Assembly (NCBI GenBank): GCA_900551465.1
Contig: URWL01000077.1
Span: 1 to 7,681, forward strand
Length of the DNA: 7,681 nucleotides
Direction: 5' to 3'
Source: an uncultured Blautia sp.
GTDB taxonomy: Bacteria > Bacillota > Clostridia > Lachnospirales > Lachnospiraceae
Within the stretch, counting starts at the first letter, position 1. Every line of letters begins with the position of its first letter. This document shows, piece by piece, positions 1 to 5,948 of this stretch. The notes beneath the pieces were generated by a model. The model did no database searches. It worked only from the letters and a program-made list of their open reading frames with translations, and was not told the DNA's origin. The position numbers and the translations under genes are program-made.

Positions 1-233
1 TGTACCTGCAATCCGCTACAGCAGGGGTGATGCCAATCTGAGGCTTGTATTTTGCAGAGCTGCCCTTTATAAGCGGCGCTGACGTCTGGGTCTCACGCAA
101 CAGGAATCTGTGAACCGTGTCAGGGCAGGAATGCAGCAGCACTAAGCAGAAGCTCTTGTGTGCCGTGAGGGTGCCTGGGCCGAGTTGGCTGTAAAGGTAA
201 CGTCTGTGGATGCATTCCGAGGTGCGGCGCGCG
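1..233 (+). ncRNA. ffs: Signal recognition particle RNA, large Firmicutes type with Alu domain (5' end outside window)
   Basis: This is the RNA scaffold of the signal recognition particle, which binds Ffh and targets nascent membrane proteins to the translocon. The match is by recognition against the Bacillus subtilis scRNA. The Alu-domain stretch TGTACCTGCAATCCGCT-like lies at the window start. GACGTCTGGGTC-like and GAACCGTGTCAGG blocks follow, with the S-domain tip at 119-140 and then TGCCTGGGCCGAG and GGTAACG near 173-202. The tip hairpin is GCA-GGAA-TGC (125-134), a GGAA tetraloop closed by an A-U pair where the Bacillus form has a G-C pair. The flanking asymmetric-loop strands GTCAG and GCAGC are kept. 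The opening strand of the terminal helix and the first few dozen nucleotides lie before position 1. The 3' end is placed at the GC-rich strand near 233, but exact processing is uncertain. Confidence 0.93.
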
Positions 234-250
234 TAAAAAGAAAAACAGCT

Positions 251-285
251 GTCATTTCCTTATAGGAAATGGCTTTTTTGTTTTT
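251..285 (+). terminator. Rho-independent terminator of the SRP RNA gene
   Basis: A ten-pair stem forms between 251-260 (GTCATTTCCT) and 264-273 (AGGAAATGGC), with one T·G pair and a three-base TAT loop. It is followed directly by TTTTTTGTTTTT (274-285). It begins about 18 bases after the mature SRP RNA 3' end and points rightward, so it fits termination of that transcript. Confidence 0.85.
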
Positions 286-292
286 ATAGATC

Positions 293-326
293 AAAAAGGA
301 GGAGCCTTTCGGCACTCCTCCTTTTT
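293..326 (-). terminator. Rho-independent terminator of the tadA-yqeY operon, probably bidirectional
   Basis: AAAAAGGAGGAG (293-304) is perfectly complementary to CTCCTCCTTTTT (315-326), around a CC-TTTC-GG cap. Read leftward it starts one base after the yqeY stop codon and ends in TTTTT. Because both flanks are A/T runs, it can also act as a backup stop for rightward transcription that escapes the SRP RNA terminator. Confidence 0.88.
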
Positions 327-327
327 C

Positions 328-768
328 TTATTCGCAAATTGCTGCAACCACTTTGTTGATCAGCTTTCCGTCTGCCTTTCCTTTCAGATCACCCATAACT
401 GCTTTCATGATCTGTCCCTTATTTTTCGTAGCAAGAACCTCTGCAAATTTTTCCTCCAGATATGCACGGATCTCTTCTTCGCTCATCTGCTGAGGTGCAT
501 ATTTTGCGATCACATCATATCTGGCCTGATACTCTGCACGAAGATCTTCTCTGTTTTCCGGACAGGTATCCAGCTGTTCTTTTACTGTTTTCAGTTCTTT
601 CAGTATCACACGATCCACAAGAGTCTCCGGAATATCATCACGGCAGCCTTCATCAATAGCTGCTTTCTTCGCTGCTGCGATCAGAGAAGACACTGCCTCC
701 TTTGTTGTTTTATCCTTTGCCTTCATAGCCGCTACCATATCTTTTCTTAATGTTTCAAGATCCATCAT
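328..768 (-). CDS. yqeY: GatB/YqeY domain-containing protein
   Basis: The product is a 146-residue cytoplasmic protein of the YqeY family, which is all-helical and related to the tail domain of the amidotransferase subunit GatB. The family is thought to bind or influence tRNA or aminoacyl-tRNA, but its exact role is not established. Length matches B. subtilis YqeY (about 148). Recognisable blocks are the N-terminal LRKDMVAAMKAKDK helix, YAPQQMSEEEI around residues 90-100 and the C-terminal GDLKGKADGKLINKVV signature. The start lies immediately after the tadA TGA. AGGAGG (774-779), inside the last tadA codons, is 5 bases from the first ATG and 8 from a second in-frame ATG at 765, so the true start could be either. 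It is the second gene of a two-gene operon with tadA and is followed at once by a strong terminator. Confidence 0.93.
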   Translation of the reverse strand: MMDLETLRKDMVAAMKAKDKTTKEAVSSLIAAAKKAAIDEGCRDDIPETLVDRVILKELKTVKEQLDTCPENREDLRAEYQARYDVIAKYAPQQMSEEEIRAYLEEKFAEVLATKNKGQIMKAVMGDLKGKADGKLINKVVAAICE

Positions 769-1272
769 TCATTCCTCCTGGTCTGATCTGTTTTTCAAAG
801 CTTCTTTTCGGAGTTTTTTCTCCTGACGCAATTCCCGGAAAAAATCTGAAAGCATAGCAGAGCATTCTTCTTCAAGAACTCCTCTGGTAACTTTTACTTT
901 ATGGTTAAAGCCGTCCATTTCCAAAAGGTTCAGTACAGATCCTGCACATCCGGCTTTGGGATTCATACTTCCGATAACCACCTCATCAATCCTGGACTGC
1001 ACAAGAGCTCCGGCACACATCTGGCATGGCTCCAGAGTTACATACATGGTACATCCCTCCAGTCTCCAGTCTCCCAGTTTTTTGCTGGCTTTTCTGATCG
1101 CGTTCAGTTCTGCATGTGAAAGTGTATTTTTGTCTGTGTTTCTCCGGTTATAGCCTCTGGCAATGATCTTTCCTTCAGACACGATTATACATCCGATGGG
1201 CACTTCTTTTAATGCCCATGCTTTTTTTGCCTGCCGGACAGCCTCTTTCATAAAACGTTCCTGCTCCGTCAC
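769..1272 (-). CDS. tadA: tRNA-specific adenosine deaminase TadA
   Basis: TadA deaminates adenosine 34 to inosine in the wobble position of tRNA-Arg(ACG), a zinc-dependent essential reaction in the cytoplasm. The 167-residue protein carries the cytidine/deoxycytidylate deaminase zinc signature. H53-A-E55 supplies one zinc ligand and the proton-shuttle Glu, and P82-C83-Q-M-C86 supplies the two Cys ligands. Flanking VPIGCIIV, YNRRN and MNPKAGCAGS blocks are typical of TadA. The start codon is GTG at 1270-1272, with GAGGAG (1282-1287) 9 bases upstream; the next in-frame ATG, at residue 8, lacks such a site. The C-terminal 15 or so residues form a charged Lys/Arg/Glu tail. The stop codon abuts the yqeY start, so the two genes are probably translationally coupled. 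A promoter lies about 35 bases upstream. Confidence 0.97.
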   Translation of the reverse strand: MTEQERFMKEAVRQAKKAWALKEVPIGCIIVSEGKIIARGYNRRNTDKNTLSHAELNAIRKASKKLGDWRLEGCTMYVTLEPCQMCAGALVQSRIDEVVIGSMNPKAGCAGSVLNLLEMDGFNHKVKVTRGVLEEECSAMLSDFFRELRQEKKLRKEALKNRSDQEE

Positions 1273-1305
1273 AAAAAACGACTCCTCTCTAAGTTTCTGT
1301 TTTTT

Positions 1306-1334
1306 ATTATAGTAAATGACCGTTGCAAAATCAA
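1306..1334 (-). promoter_or_regulatory. Sigma-A-type promoter for tadA-yqeY
   Basis: Read leftward, TTGATT (-35, 1334-1329) and TATAAT (-10, 1311-1306) are separated by 17 bases. The predicted start near 1299 gives a leader of about 27 bases that contains the GAGGAG ribosome site. The -35 directly abuts the -35 of the divergent rightward promoter. Confidence 0.75.
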
Positions 1335-1351
1335 TGCAGAATCTCTAAAAT
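1323..1351 (+). promoter_or_regulatory. Sigma-A-type promoter for the nrdG2-like gene
   Basis: TTGCAA (-35, 1323-1328) and TAAAAT (-10, 1346-1351) are separated by 17 bases. A start near 1358 would give a leader of about 26 bases, including the AAAGGA ribosome site at 1371-1376. The match is weaker than that of the opposing tadA promoter, but spacing and position fit well. Confidence 0.6.
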
Positions 1352-1383
1352 AAAGAAAAGGCTGTCAACGAAAGGATGATTAC

Positions 1384-2079
1384 ATGAAAATATACGGATT
1401 AAATAAAACAACCCTGCTGGATTATCCCGGCAAGGTAGCTGCTGTGATCTTTTTGGGAGGATGTAATTTCCGCTGCCCCTTCTGCCAGAACAGCACCCTT
1501 GTGCTGAACCCTTCTGCACAGCCGGAAATCCCGGTAAAAGAAGTGCTTTCTTTTCTGAAAAAACGGCAGGGCATTCTGGATGGGGTTTGTGTTACCGGTG
1601 GTGAACCAACTCTTTCTCCTGATCTTCCGGAACTCCTGCAGGAAATACGCGCTCTAGGTTATTCCATCAAGCTGGATACCAATGGAACGCATCCGGCTCT
1701 TCTGAAGGCTCTTGCTGAACAGGATCTGATCCAGATGGTTGCCGTGGATATCAAAGCATGCCCTGATAATTACCCTGCTTTGTGCGGGCTTGTCCATCCT
1801 GAGATTAATGCTGTCAAAGAAACGGTGAATTTTTTAAAAAACGGTGCTTTGGATTATGAATTCCGTACCACAGTAGTACGAGAACTACATTCCGAAAAAG
1901 ATTTTATTGAAATCGGTCAGTGGCTGGCAGGAGCCAAAGCCTACTATCTCCAGGCGTACAGAGACTCTGAAGAAGTTCTGCAGCCCGGATTCAGCAGTTA
2001 TACCAGGAAAGAACTGGAGCATTTTCGCGAAATACTAAAACGTACCATTCCCTTAGTGGAACTCCGGGGGATTGATTAA
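1384..2079 (+). CDS. nrdG: Anaerobic ribonucleoside-triphosphate reductase activating protein (NrdG2-type radical SAM enzyme)
   Basis: By family, this enzyme uses a [4Fe-4S] cluster and S-adenosylmethionine to generate a 5'-deoxyadenosyl radical. The radical installs the glycyl radical on the class III ribonucleotide reductase NrdD. The 231-residue protein has the radical SAM cluster motif C27-NFR-C31-PF-C34, preceded by FLGG, then VTGGEPTL (70-77), the SAM-binding glycine-rich strand. KLDTNGTHP (96-104) and VAVDIKACP (119-127) follow. The opening IYGLNKTTLLDYPGKVAAVIFLGGC matches the NrdG2 subgroup (TIGR02495) rather than the shorter classical NrdG. The start ATG has AAAGGA 7 bases upstream. 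No nrdD lies in the window, so the partner must be encoded elsewhere. The 3' end overlaps the convergent neighbour by 27 bases. It could instead activate another glycyl-radical protein; family assignment is firm, exact partner inferred. Confidence 0.9.
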   Translation: MKIYGLNKTTLLDYPGKVAAVIFLGGCNFRCPFCQNSTLVLNPSAQPEIPVKEVLSFLKKRQGILDGVCVTGGEPTLSPDLPELLQEIRALGYSIKLDTNGTHPALLKALAEQDLIQMVAVDIKACPDNYPALCGLVHPEINAVKETVNFLKNGALDYEFRTTVVRELHSEKDFIEIGQWLAGAKAYYLQAYRDSEEVLQPGFSSYTRKELEHFREILKRTIPLVELRGID

Positions 2080-3153
2080 GCGATACCAGTAACCGCCTCT
2101 CCTTTTAGGAACCTGTATCTGCCGGCTTTCTCTGAAATAAGGAAATCCAAACATATTCGCCATAAACTGTTCCTGCTGATCATAGGCTCCGGGAACTCCC
2201 AATATGTAATGCCCGGAACGGTTCCTTCCTAAAAGAAGGTGTCCAAAATTATAAAATCCATACTGCAGGAAACGGTTATTACGAAGACCGCATTCCCGGG
2301 AACGAAGCCTGCACAGATCTCTGAGCTGGATTTTCCTGCAGTCAAAGATTTCTCCGTCCTCAAAAATTTCAGCCGGCTCACCAATATGCGGAAATTCAAC
2401 TTTCCTTTTCTTTACATCCGTCTCTGCCACAGACTGTGCTGCCATCTGTTCCCGACTGCTCTCTTTCTGCCCTGAAGGCTCCACCCCTTTCGGTTCCGTT
2501 TCTGCCTTTTTCTCCTGAAACTCCGAAGCTTCCGCGGCTTCTTCCGTGACTTTCTCCGAAGCTTCCGGCGCCTTCACGGCTTCTCCCTCCTGCATTTCCG
2601 GCTCTTTCCTGCTCTCCTCTGGAATTTCCTCCTGCATTTCCGGCTTTTTCCTGCTCTCTTCCGGAATTTCCTTCTGCATTTCCAGCTCTTTCCTGTCCTC
2701 TTCCGGAACTTCCTCCTGCATCTCCGGCTTTTTCCTGCCCTCTTCCTTCTCCTTCTGAAGCTTTACTCTCCGGAAATTATCCGGCCGGATTGCCCGGTCA
2801 TCCCACTCCGTTCCAAAAAATCCTCCACTCTCCGTCAGAAGAATCATTCCTCCCATTTTTTCTAGAGGGATCCCGCTTCCTCCCAGGCTTTCTCTGTCCG
2901 TCTCTACCACACAGTCTGCACGGCTTTCCCCGGTTCTGCATTCCCCCACCAGGATTCCATCCATCAGCCCGCTGTTACGGACAAATCCAAAAATTTCGCA
3001 CTTCTCCTCCGGAAGCAGCCCCGGGCAAAGAAGATGCACCTCCATCCTGCAGTTCTGCTCTTTTGCTTCTACCTGAATAAAACCGCAGTTTCTTCCCTTT
3101 TTTTCTTTCTGGTACTCATATACATATGCGACAAAACGCCGATACTCTTTCAA
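2053..3153 (-). CDS. Uncharacterised two-domain protein with repeat-containing Glu/Lys-rich linker (DUF6128-like C-terminus)
   Basis: Function unknown. The 366 residues fall into three parts. Residues 1-130 are a compact Cys-containing domain (NCGFIQVE, GFVRNSGLMDGILVG, GGFFGTEWDD). Residues 131-250 form a charged low-complexity linker with four 14-residue repeats (about 140-195, consensus RKKPEMQEEIPEES). Residues 251-366 are a conserved-looking aromatic domain (LRNNRFLQYGFYNFGHLLLGR, VPGAYDQQEQFMANMFGFP, RRGGYWYRLINPP). From memory the end domains resemble a Lachnospiraceae family, and I believe the C-terminus is Pfam DUF6128; this needs a profile search. There is no signal peptide or membrane helix, so it is probably cytoplasmic. 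The start is TTG with a perfect AGGAGG (3160-3165) 6 bases upstream; the first in-frame ATG is 36 codons later. It lies 81 bases after the ABC operon and overlaps nrdG2 tail to tail. Confidence 0.85.
   Translation of the reverse strand: MKEYRRFVAYVYEYQKEKKGRNCGFIQVEAKEQNCRMEVHLLCPGLLPEEKCEIFGFVRNSGLMDGILVGECRTGESRADCVVETDRESLGGSGIPLEKMGGMILLTESGGFFGTEWDDRAIRPDNFRRVKLQKEKEEGRKKPEMQEEVPEEDRKELEMQKEIPEESRKKPEMQEEIPEESRKEPEMQEGEAVKAPEASEKVTEEAAEASEFQEKKAETEPKGVEPSGQKESSREQMAAQSVAETDVKKRKVEFPHIGEPAEIFEDGEIFDCRKIQLRDLCRLRSRECGLRNNRFLQYGFYNFGHLLLGRNRSGHYILGVPGAYDQQEQFMANMFGFPYFRESRQIQVPKRRGGYWYRLINPPEFH
2586..2753 (-). repeat. Four tandem 42-bp coding repeats
   Basis: Units run 2586-2627, 2628-2669, 2670-2711 and 2712-2753. 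Each opens CCTCCTGCATTTCCGGCT or a close variant on the + strand; the outermost copy (2712-2753) is degenerate toward its end. The unit is a multiple of three, so each encodes 14 residues of the charged linker and copy-number change keeps the frame. Confidence 0.9.
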
Positions 3154-3195
3154 AAGCTTCCTCCTGAATTTTATATTTCAATAATATATATGTAC

Positions 3196-3204
3196 TTTAT
3201 ACCA
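3196..3204 (-). promoter_or_regulatory. Possible extended -10 promoter for the repeat-linker gene
   Basis: Read leftward, TGGTATAAA (3204-3196) is an extended -10 element (TG-N-TATAAA). It sits in the AT-rich 81-base gap between the second ABC permease gene and the TTG start. The predicted start near 3189 gives a leader of about 35 bases. No convincing -35 is visible, and no terminator separates the gene from the ABC operon, so readthrough is equally possible. Confidence 0.4.
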
Positions 3205-3234
3205 GAAAAGACCCTTTCTCTTATGATCTGCCTG

Positions 3235-3954
3235 TCAGACGCTGCTCTTTCTGATTATCCGGTAGGTTCCCAACATTGCAGCCACAGAAAATACTGCCGC
3301 TGCAGCCGTCCAGATACTTCCGGGAATCCCGCTGCAAAAATCAATTGCTGTATTTCCAATCCTGCCAAACACAGAATCCGGCGCATCCTCTGCTGCACCC
3401 ATAATCCGGGGAAAAACAATACACATAGTCATCCACAGCACCCAGAAAATCCCATAAGCATATTTTCCAAAGCGCATTCCCAGCGCGCCCAGAAACGTAC
3501 TGCCGATCACCAGGAATACAACCACAGGAACTCCCCATTTCAGCAGATAAGGCCAGACATCCACTACAACCTTCATTTCCGGGTAACGGCTTCTGTTCAG
3601 AAATCGATCGCCCAGATGGGTCAAAAGCACAATCACATACATCACAAAGGACTGTATCAGACTTACTGCCAGAAACGCCCAGAAAAAATATTTCCGTACA
3701 CCGCCCATAGATATCACCAGACGGAAATACAAAGAAAACTGAACCATAATAAACGCCACTGCAAATATCACCGCTATCATACCCGCCAGAAGTGTTCCCA
3801 GCGGCACATACTCCGTTGCTGCATCCGGCTTCAGATAATAAATAATTTGAAGAAGAATGGTTCCAAAAAGTCCTGCTCCCACTGCGATCACCGCACCGCC
3901 GATCAGATCGTCTTTCTGTATCAGAAACTGTTTTCGTATCATATCCAGCATCAT
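3235..3954 (-). CDS. ABC transporter membrane subunit (ABC-2-like), second permease of the GntR operon
   Basis: The product is a 239-residue integral membrane protein with about six hydrophobic segments (roughly 17-40, 51-76, 90-113, 139-160, 165-183, 211-232). It has no soluble domain, so it is a candidate channel half of the transporter. The loop after helix 2 carries LVISMGGVRK (79-88), a motif also seen in the partner permease. It presumably pairs with the upstream permease and is driven by the shared ATPase. A longer reading frame begins at 3981. However, AGGAGG (3960-3965), lying on the stop codon of the upstream gene, is 5 bases before ATG 3954 and 8 before ATG 3951, so I place the start at 3954 (or 3951). 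The gap to the preceding gene is 10 bases. Substrate unknown. Confidence 0.85.
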   Translation of the reverse strand: MMLDMIRKQFLIQKDDLIGGAVIAVGAGLFGTILLQIIYYLKPDAATEYVPLGTLLAGMIAVIFAVAFIMVQFSLYFRLVISMGGVRKYFFWAFLAVSLIQSFVMYVIVLLTHLGDRFLNRSRYPEMKVVVDVWPYLLKWGVPVVVFLVIGSTFLGALGMRFGKYAYGIFWVLWMTMCIVFPRIMGAAEDAPDSVFGRIGNTAIDFCSGIPGSIWTAAAAVFSVAAMLGTYRIIRKSSV

Positions 3955-3964
3955 TGTCCCCTCC

Positions 3965-4633
3965 TTATACCCGTACTTCAATCTTTCTTGTAAGCATAAA
4001 TGCAGCCGCTCCTGTAAACAGATAGAAAACCACCATAATCAGAGCCAAAGGCCAGAAATTATATTCCATCATTGCTTCTATACTTATATGTTGAAGAGAA
4101 ATGCTCTCTCCCTGCATTGCTATAAAAACAGCTATGCTGATCGTCATCACCAGGATAGCCACCGCCATGATAATAGAACCGATTTTCCCCCAGCGCAGGG
4201 CAATTGCTCCAAACAGCATGCCAAAACCTCCAAATCCCAGCAGTACACTTGCCAGTAGCGAGGAAATAAAAATAATTATTTCCATTTCCCAGATGCCAAA
4301 GATGCACCAGATCAGAATCCCCAGAAGGATGTGCAGAAGCACAGTCGCCGCATGTCCTGCAGCCAGTCCCCATACAGCCGCCTTCCGGGTCACATTCATG
4401 GATATCAGCAGGGGGATTTCTGTCTGAAACGCGGAGAGTATCGAGATCATGGACACAAATAATCCCGCTATTGCCAGATATACCAAAAACGAGGCACCCA
4501 GTCCGATCCCCTGTATATATTGTGCATTTCCCAGCTCATTCAAAAGCCAGAATCCAAGCATACAGGCAAAAGAAATGCCTGTCCATACAACAGCATTCCT
4601 GCCCCAGTATTTCACATACCTTCCCAGTTTCAT
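3965..4633 (-). CDS. ABC transporter membrane subunit (ABC-2-like), first permease of the GntR operon
   Basis: The product is a 222-residue membrane protein with about six hydrophobic segments (roughly 15-33, 44-70, 86-113, 118-146, 151-174, 193-215) and a basic N-terminus. It is a candidate transmembrane half-unit for the ATPase encoded just upstream. LLISMNVTRK (76-85) parallels LVISMGGVRK in the next gene, suggesting that the two permeases are diverged duplicates forming a heterodimer. The start is set at ATG 4633, because GGAGG (4641-4645) is 7 bases upstream. An ATG at 4639 is only one base from that site, and a TTG further up has no advantage. The gap to the ATPase stop is 2 bases, which implies translational coupling. 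Transport direction is inferred as export from the lack of a solute-binding protein gene. Confidence 0.85.
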   Translation of the reverse strand: MKLGRYVKYWGRNAVVWTGISFACMLGFWLLNELGNAQYIQGIGLGASFLVYLAIAGLFVSMISILSAFQTEIPLLISMNVTRKAAVWGLAAGHAATVLLHILLGILIWCIFGIWEMEIIIFISSLLASVLLGFGGFGMLFGAIALRWGKIGSIIMAVAILVMTISIAVFIAMQGESISLQHISIEAMMEYNFWPLALIMVVFYLFTGAAAFMLTRKIEVRV

Positions 4634-4635
4634 AC

Positions 4636-5505
4636 TCATTCCTCCCCGCAAAGTGCCACAAATAATTTCTGAAGGCTTACATTCTGTACACTTACATCAT
4701 ATTCTGTTCCGATATGCTGACCCGGCTCCAGAAGCACTGTCACACCCCGGCTTCTTCCCAGCCGTTCCTCATGATAAGTGGTCAGACCTTCCACAGCCTT
4801 TGCCACATCCTCCTCATGTCCACTGACATGAAAGGCTCTTTCCAAAAGCTCCTGGGTGTTTTCCTTCAGAAGGATACTGCCCTGATCCAGAAGGATCACT
4901 TCCTCAAAAATATCTGACGCCTCCTCGATAATGTGGGTAGATACCACAAAGGTTCGCCCGGTTTCCGTAAATTCCTCCACAAGCAGCTCATAAAATTTCT
5001 CTCTGGCAACCACATCAAGCCCTGCCACCGGCTCATCAAAAATCGTAAATTCCGCCTTGCTCGCCAATCCTACAATAATCGTCACCATGGAACACATTCC
5101 CTTGGAAAGCTTTGAAATCCGCTGTTTCACATCCAGCCTGAAAAGTTCCACCAGTCTCTTTGCCATTTCCTTATCCCAATAAGGAAAAAAGGTAGCTGCT
5201 GCCCAGAGATATTCTTTTACTTTCATTGCGTTGGCATTGCCGCCCTGAAGCTGATTCAGCTCCCTTGAAAAACAAAGATGCTTCAATGCCTCCGGATTTT
5301 CCCATACCTGCATTTCATCAAAGGTCACACTTCCTTCTGTTGCAGGATTCTGAGAAGTCAGTATGGATAAAAGCGTGGTTTTTCCCGCTCCGTTACGGCC
5401 GATCAGACCATAGATCTTCCCTTTTTCCAGAGTCAGGTCAATACCATGAAGCACTTCCTTTGTTCCATATTTTTTTGTAATTCCTTTTGCTTTTAATTCA
5501 CTCAT
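4636..5505 (-). CDS. ABC transporter ATP-binding protein (YtrB-like)
   Basis: This is the nucleotide-binding subunit that hydrolyses ATP at the inner face of the membrane to drive the two permeases that follow. The 289-residue protein has Walker A GRNGAGKTT (36-44), signature LSKGM (133-137; canonical LSGGQ), Walker B FTIFDEP (153-159), D-loop AGLD (161-164) and switch His191. The Q-loop region is less clear (FSRELNQLQ, 79-87). After about residue 220 comes a roughly 70-residue C-terminal extension ending VSLQKLFVALCGEE, as in other exporter ATPases of this class. The ATG at 5503-5505 is preceded by AGAGGG 7 bases upstream. The gap to the gntR-type gene is 28 bases, with no hairpin. Linkage to a YtrA-type regulator suggests a ytr-like, envelope-stress-related exporter; that is inference. 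Confidence 0.95.
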   Translation of the reverse strand: MSELKAKGITKKYGTKEVLHGIDLTLEKGKIYGLIGRNGAGKTTLLSILTSQNPATEGSVTFDEMQVWENPEALKHLCFSRELNQLQGGNANAMKVKEYLWAAATFFPYWDKEMAKRLVELFRLDVKQRISKLSKGMCSMVTIIVGLASKAEFTIFDEPVAGLDVVAREKFYELLVEEFTETGRTFVVSTHIIEEASDIFEEVILLDQGSILLKENTQELLERAFHVSGHEEDVAKAVEGLTTYHEERLGRSRGVTVLLEPGQHIGTEYDVSVQNVSLQKLFVALCGEE

Positions 5506-5533
5506 ATATACACCCTCTGCTTTCTGAAAACCA

Positions 5534-5908
5534 TTACTCCCTTTCGTTCTCTGCTTCCTGAATCATGGCGATCAGCTCCTGTCTGGTGATTCCCAGACTG
5601 CGGGCCTCAGCCATGAGACTTTTTACATAATCATCGTAAAAATTCTTTTTCCGTTTCTCCATGATCTGCTTCTTTGCTCCTGTCGCTACAAACATTCCAA
5701 TGCCCCGCTTCTTATACAAAATCCCCTCGTCCACCAGAATGTTTACTCCCTTGGCTGCCGTGGCGGGATTGATTGCATAAAGCTTCGCCAGTTCATTGGT
5801 GCTGGGCACCCTCTCCTCCTCCAAAAGAATATTCCGCAGAATATCCTTTTCAATCATTTCCTTGATCTGAATGTAAATTGACTTCTCCTGTGTCAGGATT
5901 TCATTCAC
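5534..5908 (-). CDS. GntR-family transcriptional regulator, YtrA subfamily
   Basis: The product is a short 124-residue repressor. An N-terminal winged helix-turn-helix spans about residues 11-74 (IYIQIKEMIEKDIL, VPSTNELAKLYAINPATAAKGVNILVDEGILYKKRGIGMFVA). A small, Lys-rich helical tail of about 50 residues (75-124) serves for dimerisation. The absence of a large effector domain is what defines the YtrA group, whose genes usually sit first in operons with ABC transporters, as here. The start is GTG at 5906-5908; an in-frame TGA three codons upstream rules out a longer protein. Ribosome binding is unusual: GAAGGG (5921-5926) lies 12 bases from the GTG but 8 from an out-of-frame ATG that opens a three-codon ORF. 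It probably represses its own operon through the inverted repeat at 5949-5970. Confidence 0.94.
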   Translation of the reverse strand: MNEILTQEKSIYIQIKEMIEKDILRNILLEEERVPSTNELAKLYAINPATAAKGVNILVDEGILYKKRGIGMFVATGAKKQIMEKRKKNFYDDYVKSLMAEARSLGITRQELIAMIQEAENERE

Positions 5909-5948
5909 GCATTCTCACATCCCTTCTGTTTATGGAGCCACTCATTTA

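Noticed and set aside
2022..2033. TTTCGCGAAA palindrome near the convergent gene ends, considered as a terminator
   Set aside because: The stem is short, has no loop or T tract on either side, and lies within the nrdG2 coding sequence.
2546..2758. A 70-codon + strand frame with Ser/Cys/Phe repeats (SGISSCISGFF pattern)
   Set aside because: It is simply the complement of the 42-bp coding repeats of the leftward gene.
3202..3222. Weak inverted repeat AGAAA...TTTCT between the second permease gene and the repeat-linker gene
   Set aside because: It has only five A/T-rich pairs and no following T tract, so it is not a credible terminator.
3034..3993. A 319-codon open frame on the + strand
   Set aside because: It lies antisense to the first permease-coding gene and to the start of the repeat-linker gene. 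Its product is rich in His, Gln, Ser and Cys with no recognisable domain, no good ribosome site was seen, and the opposite strand has clear membrane proteins with proper SD sites.
4059..4373. A 104-codon frame on the - strand within the first permease gene
   Set aside because: It is an out-of-frame shadow of the permease, Gly/Cys/His-rich, with no domain; the permease frame has clear membrane segments and an SD-supported start.
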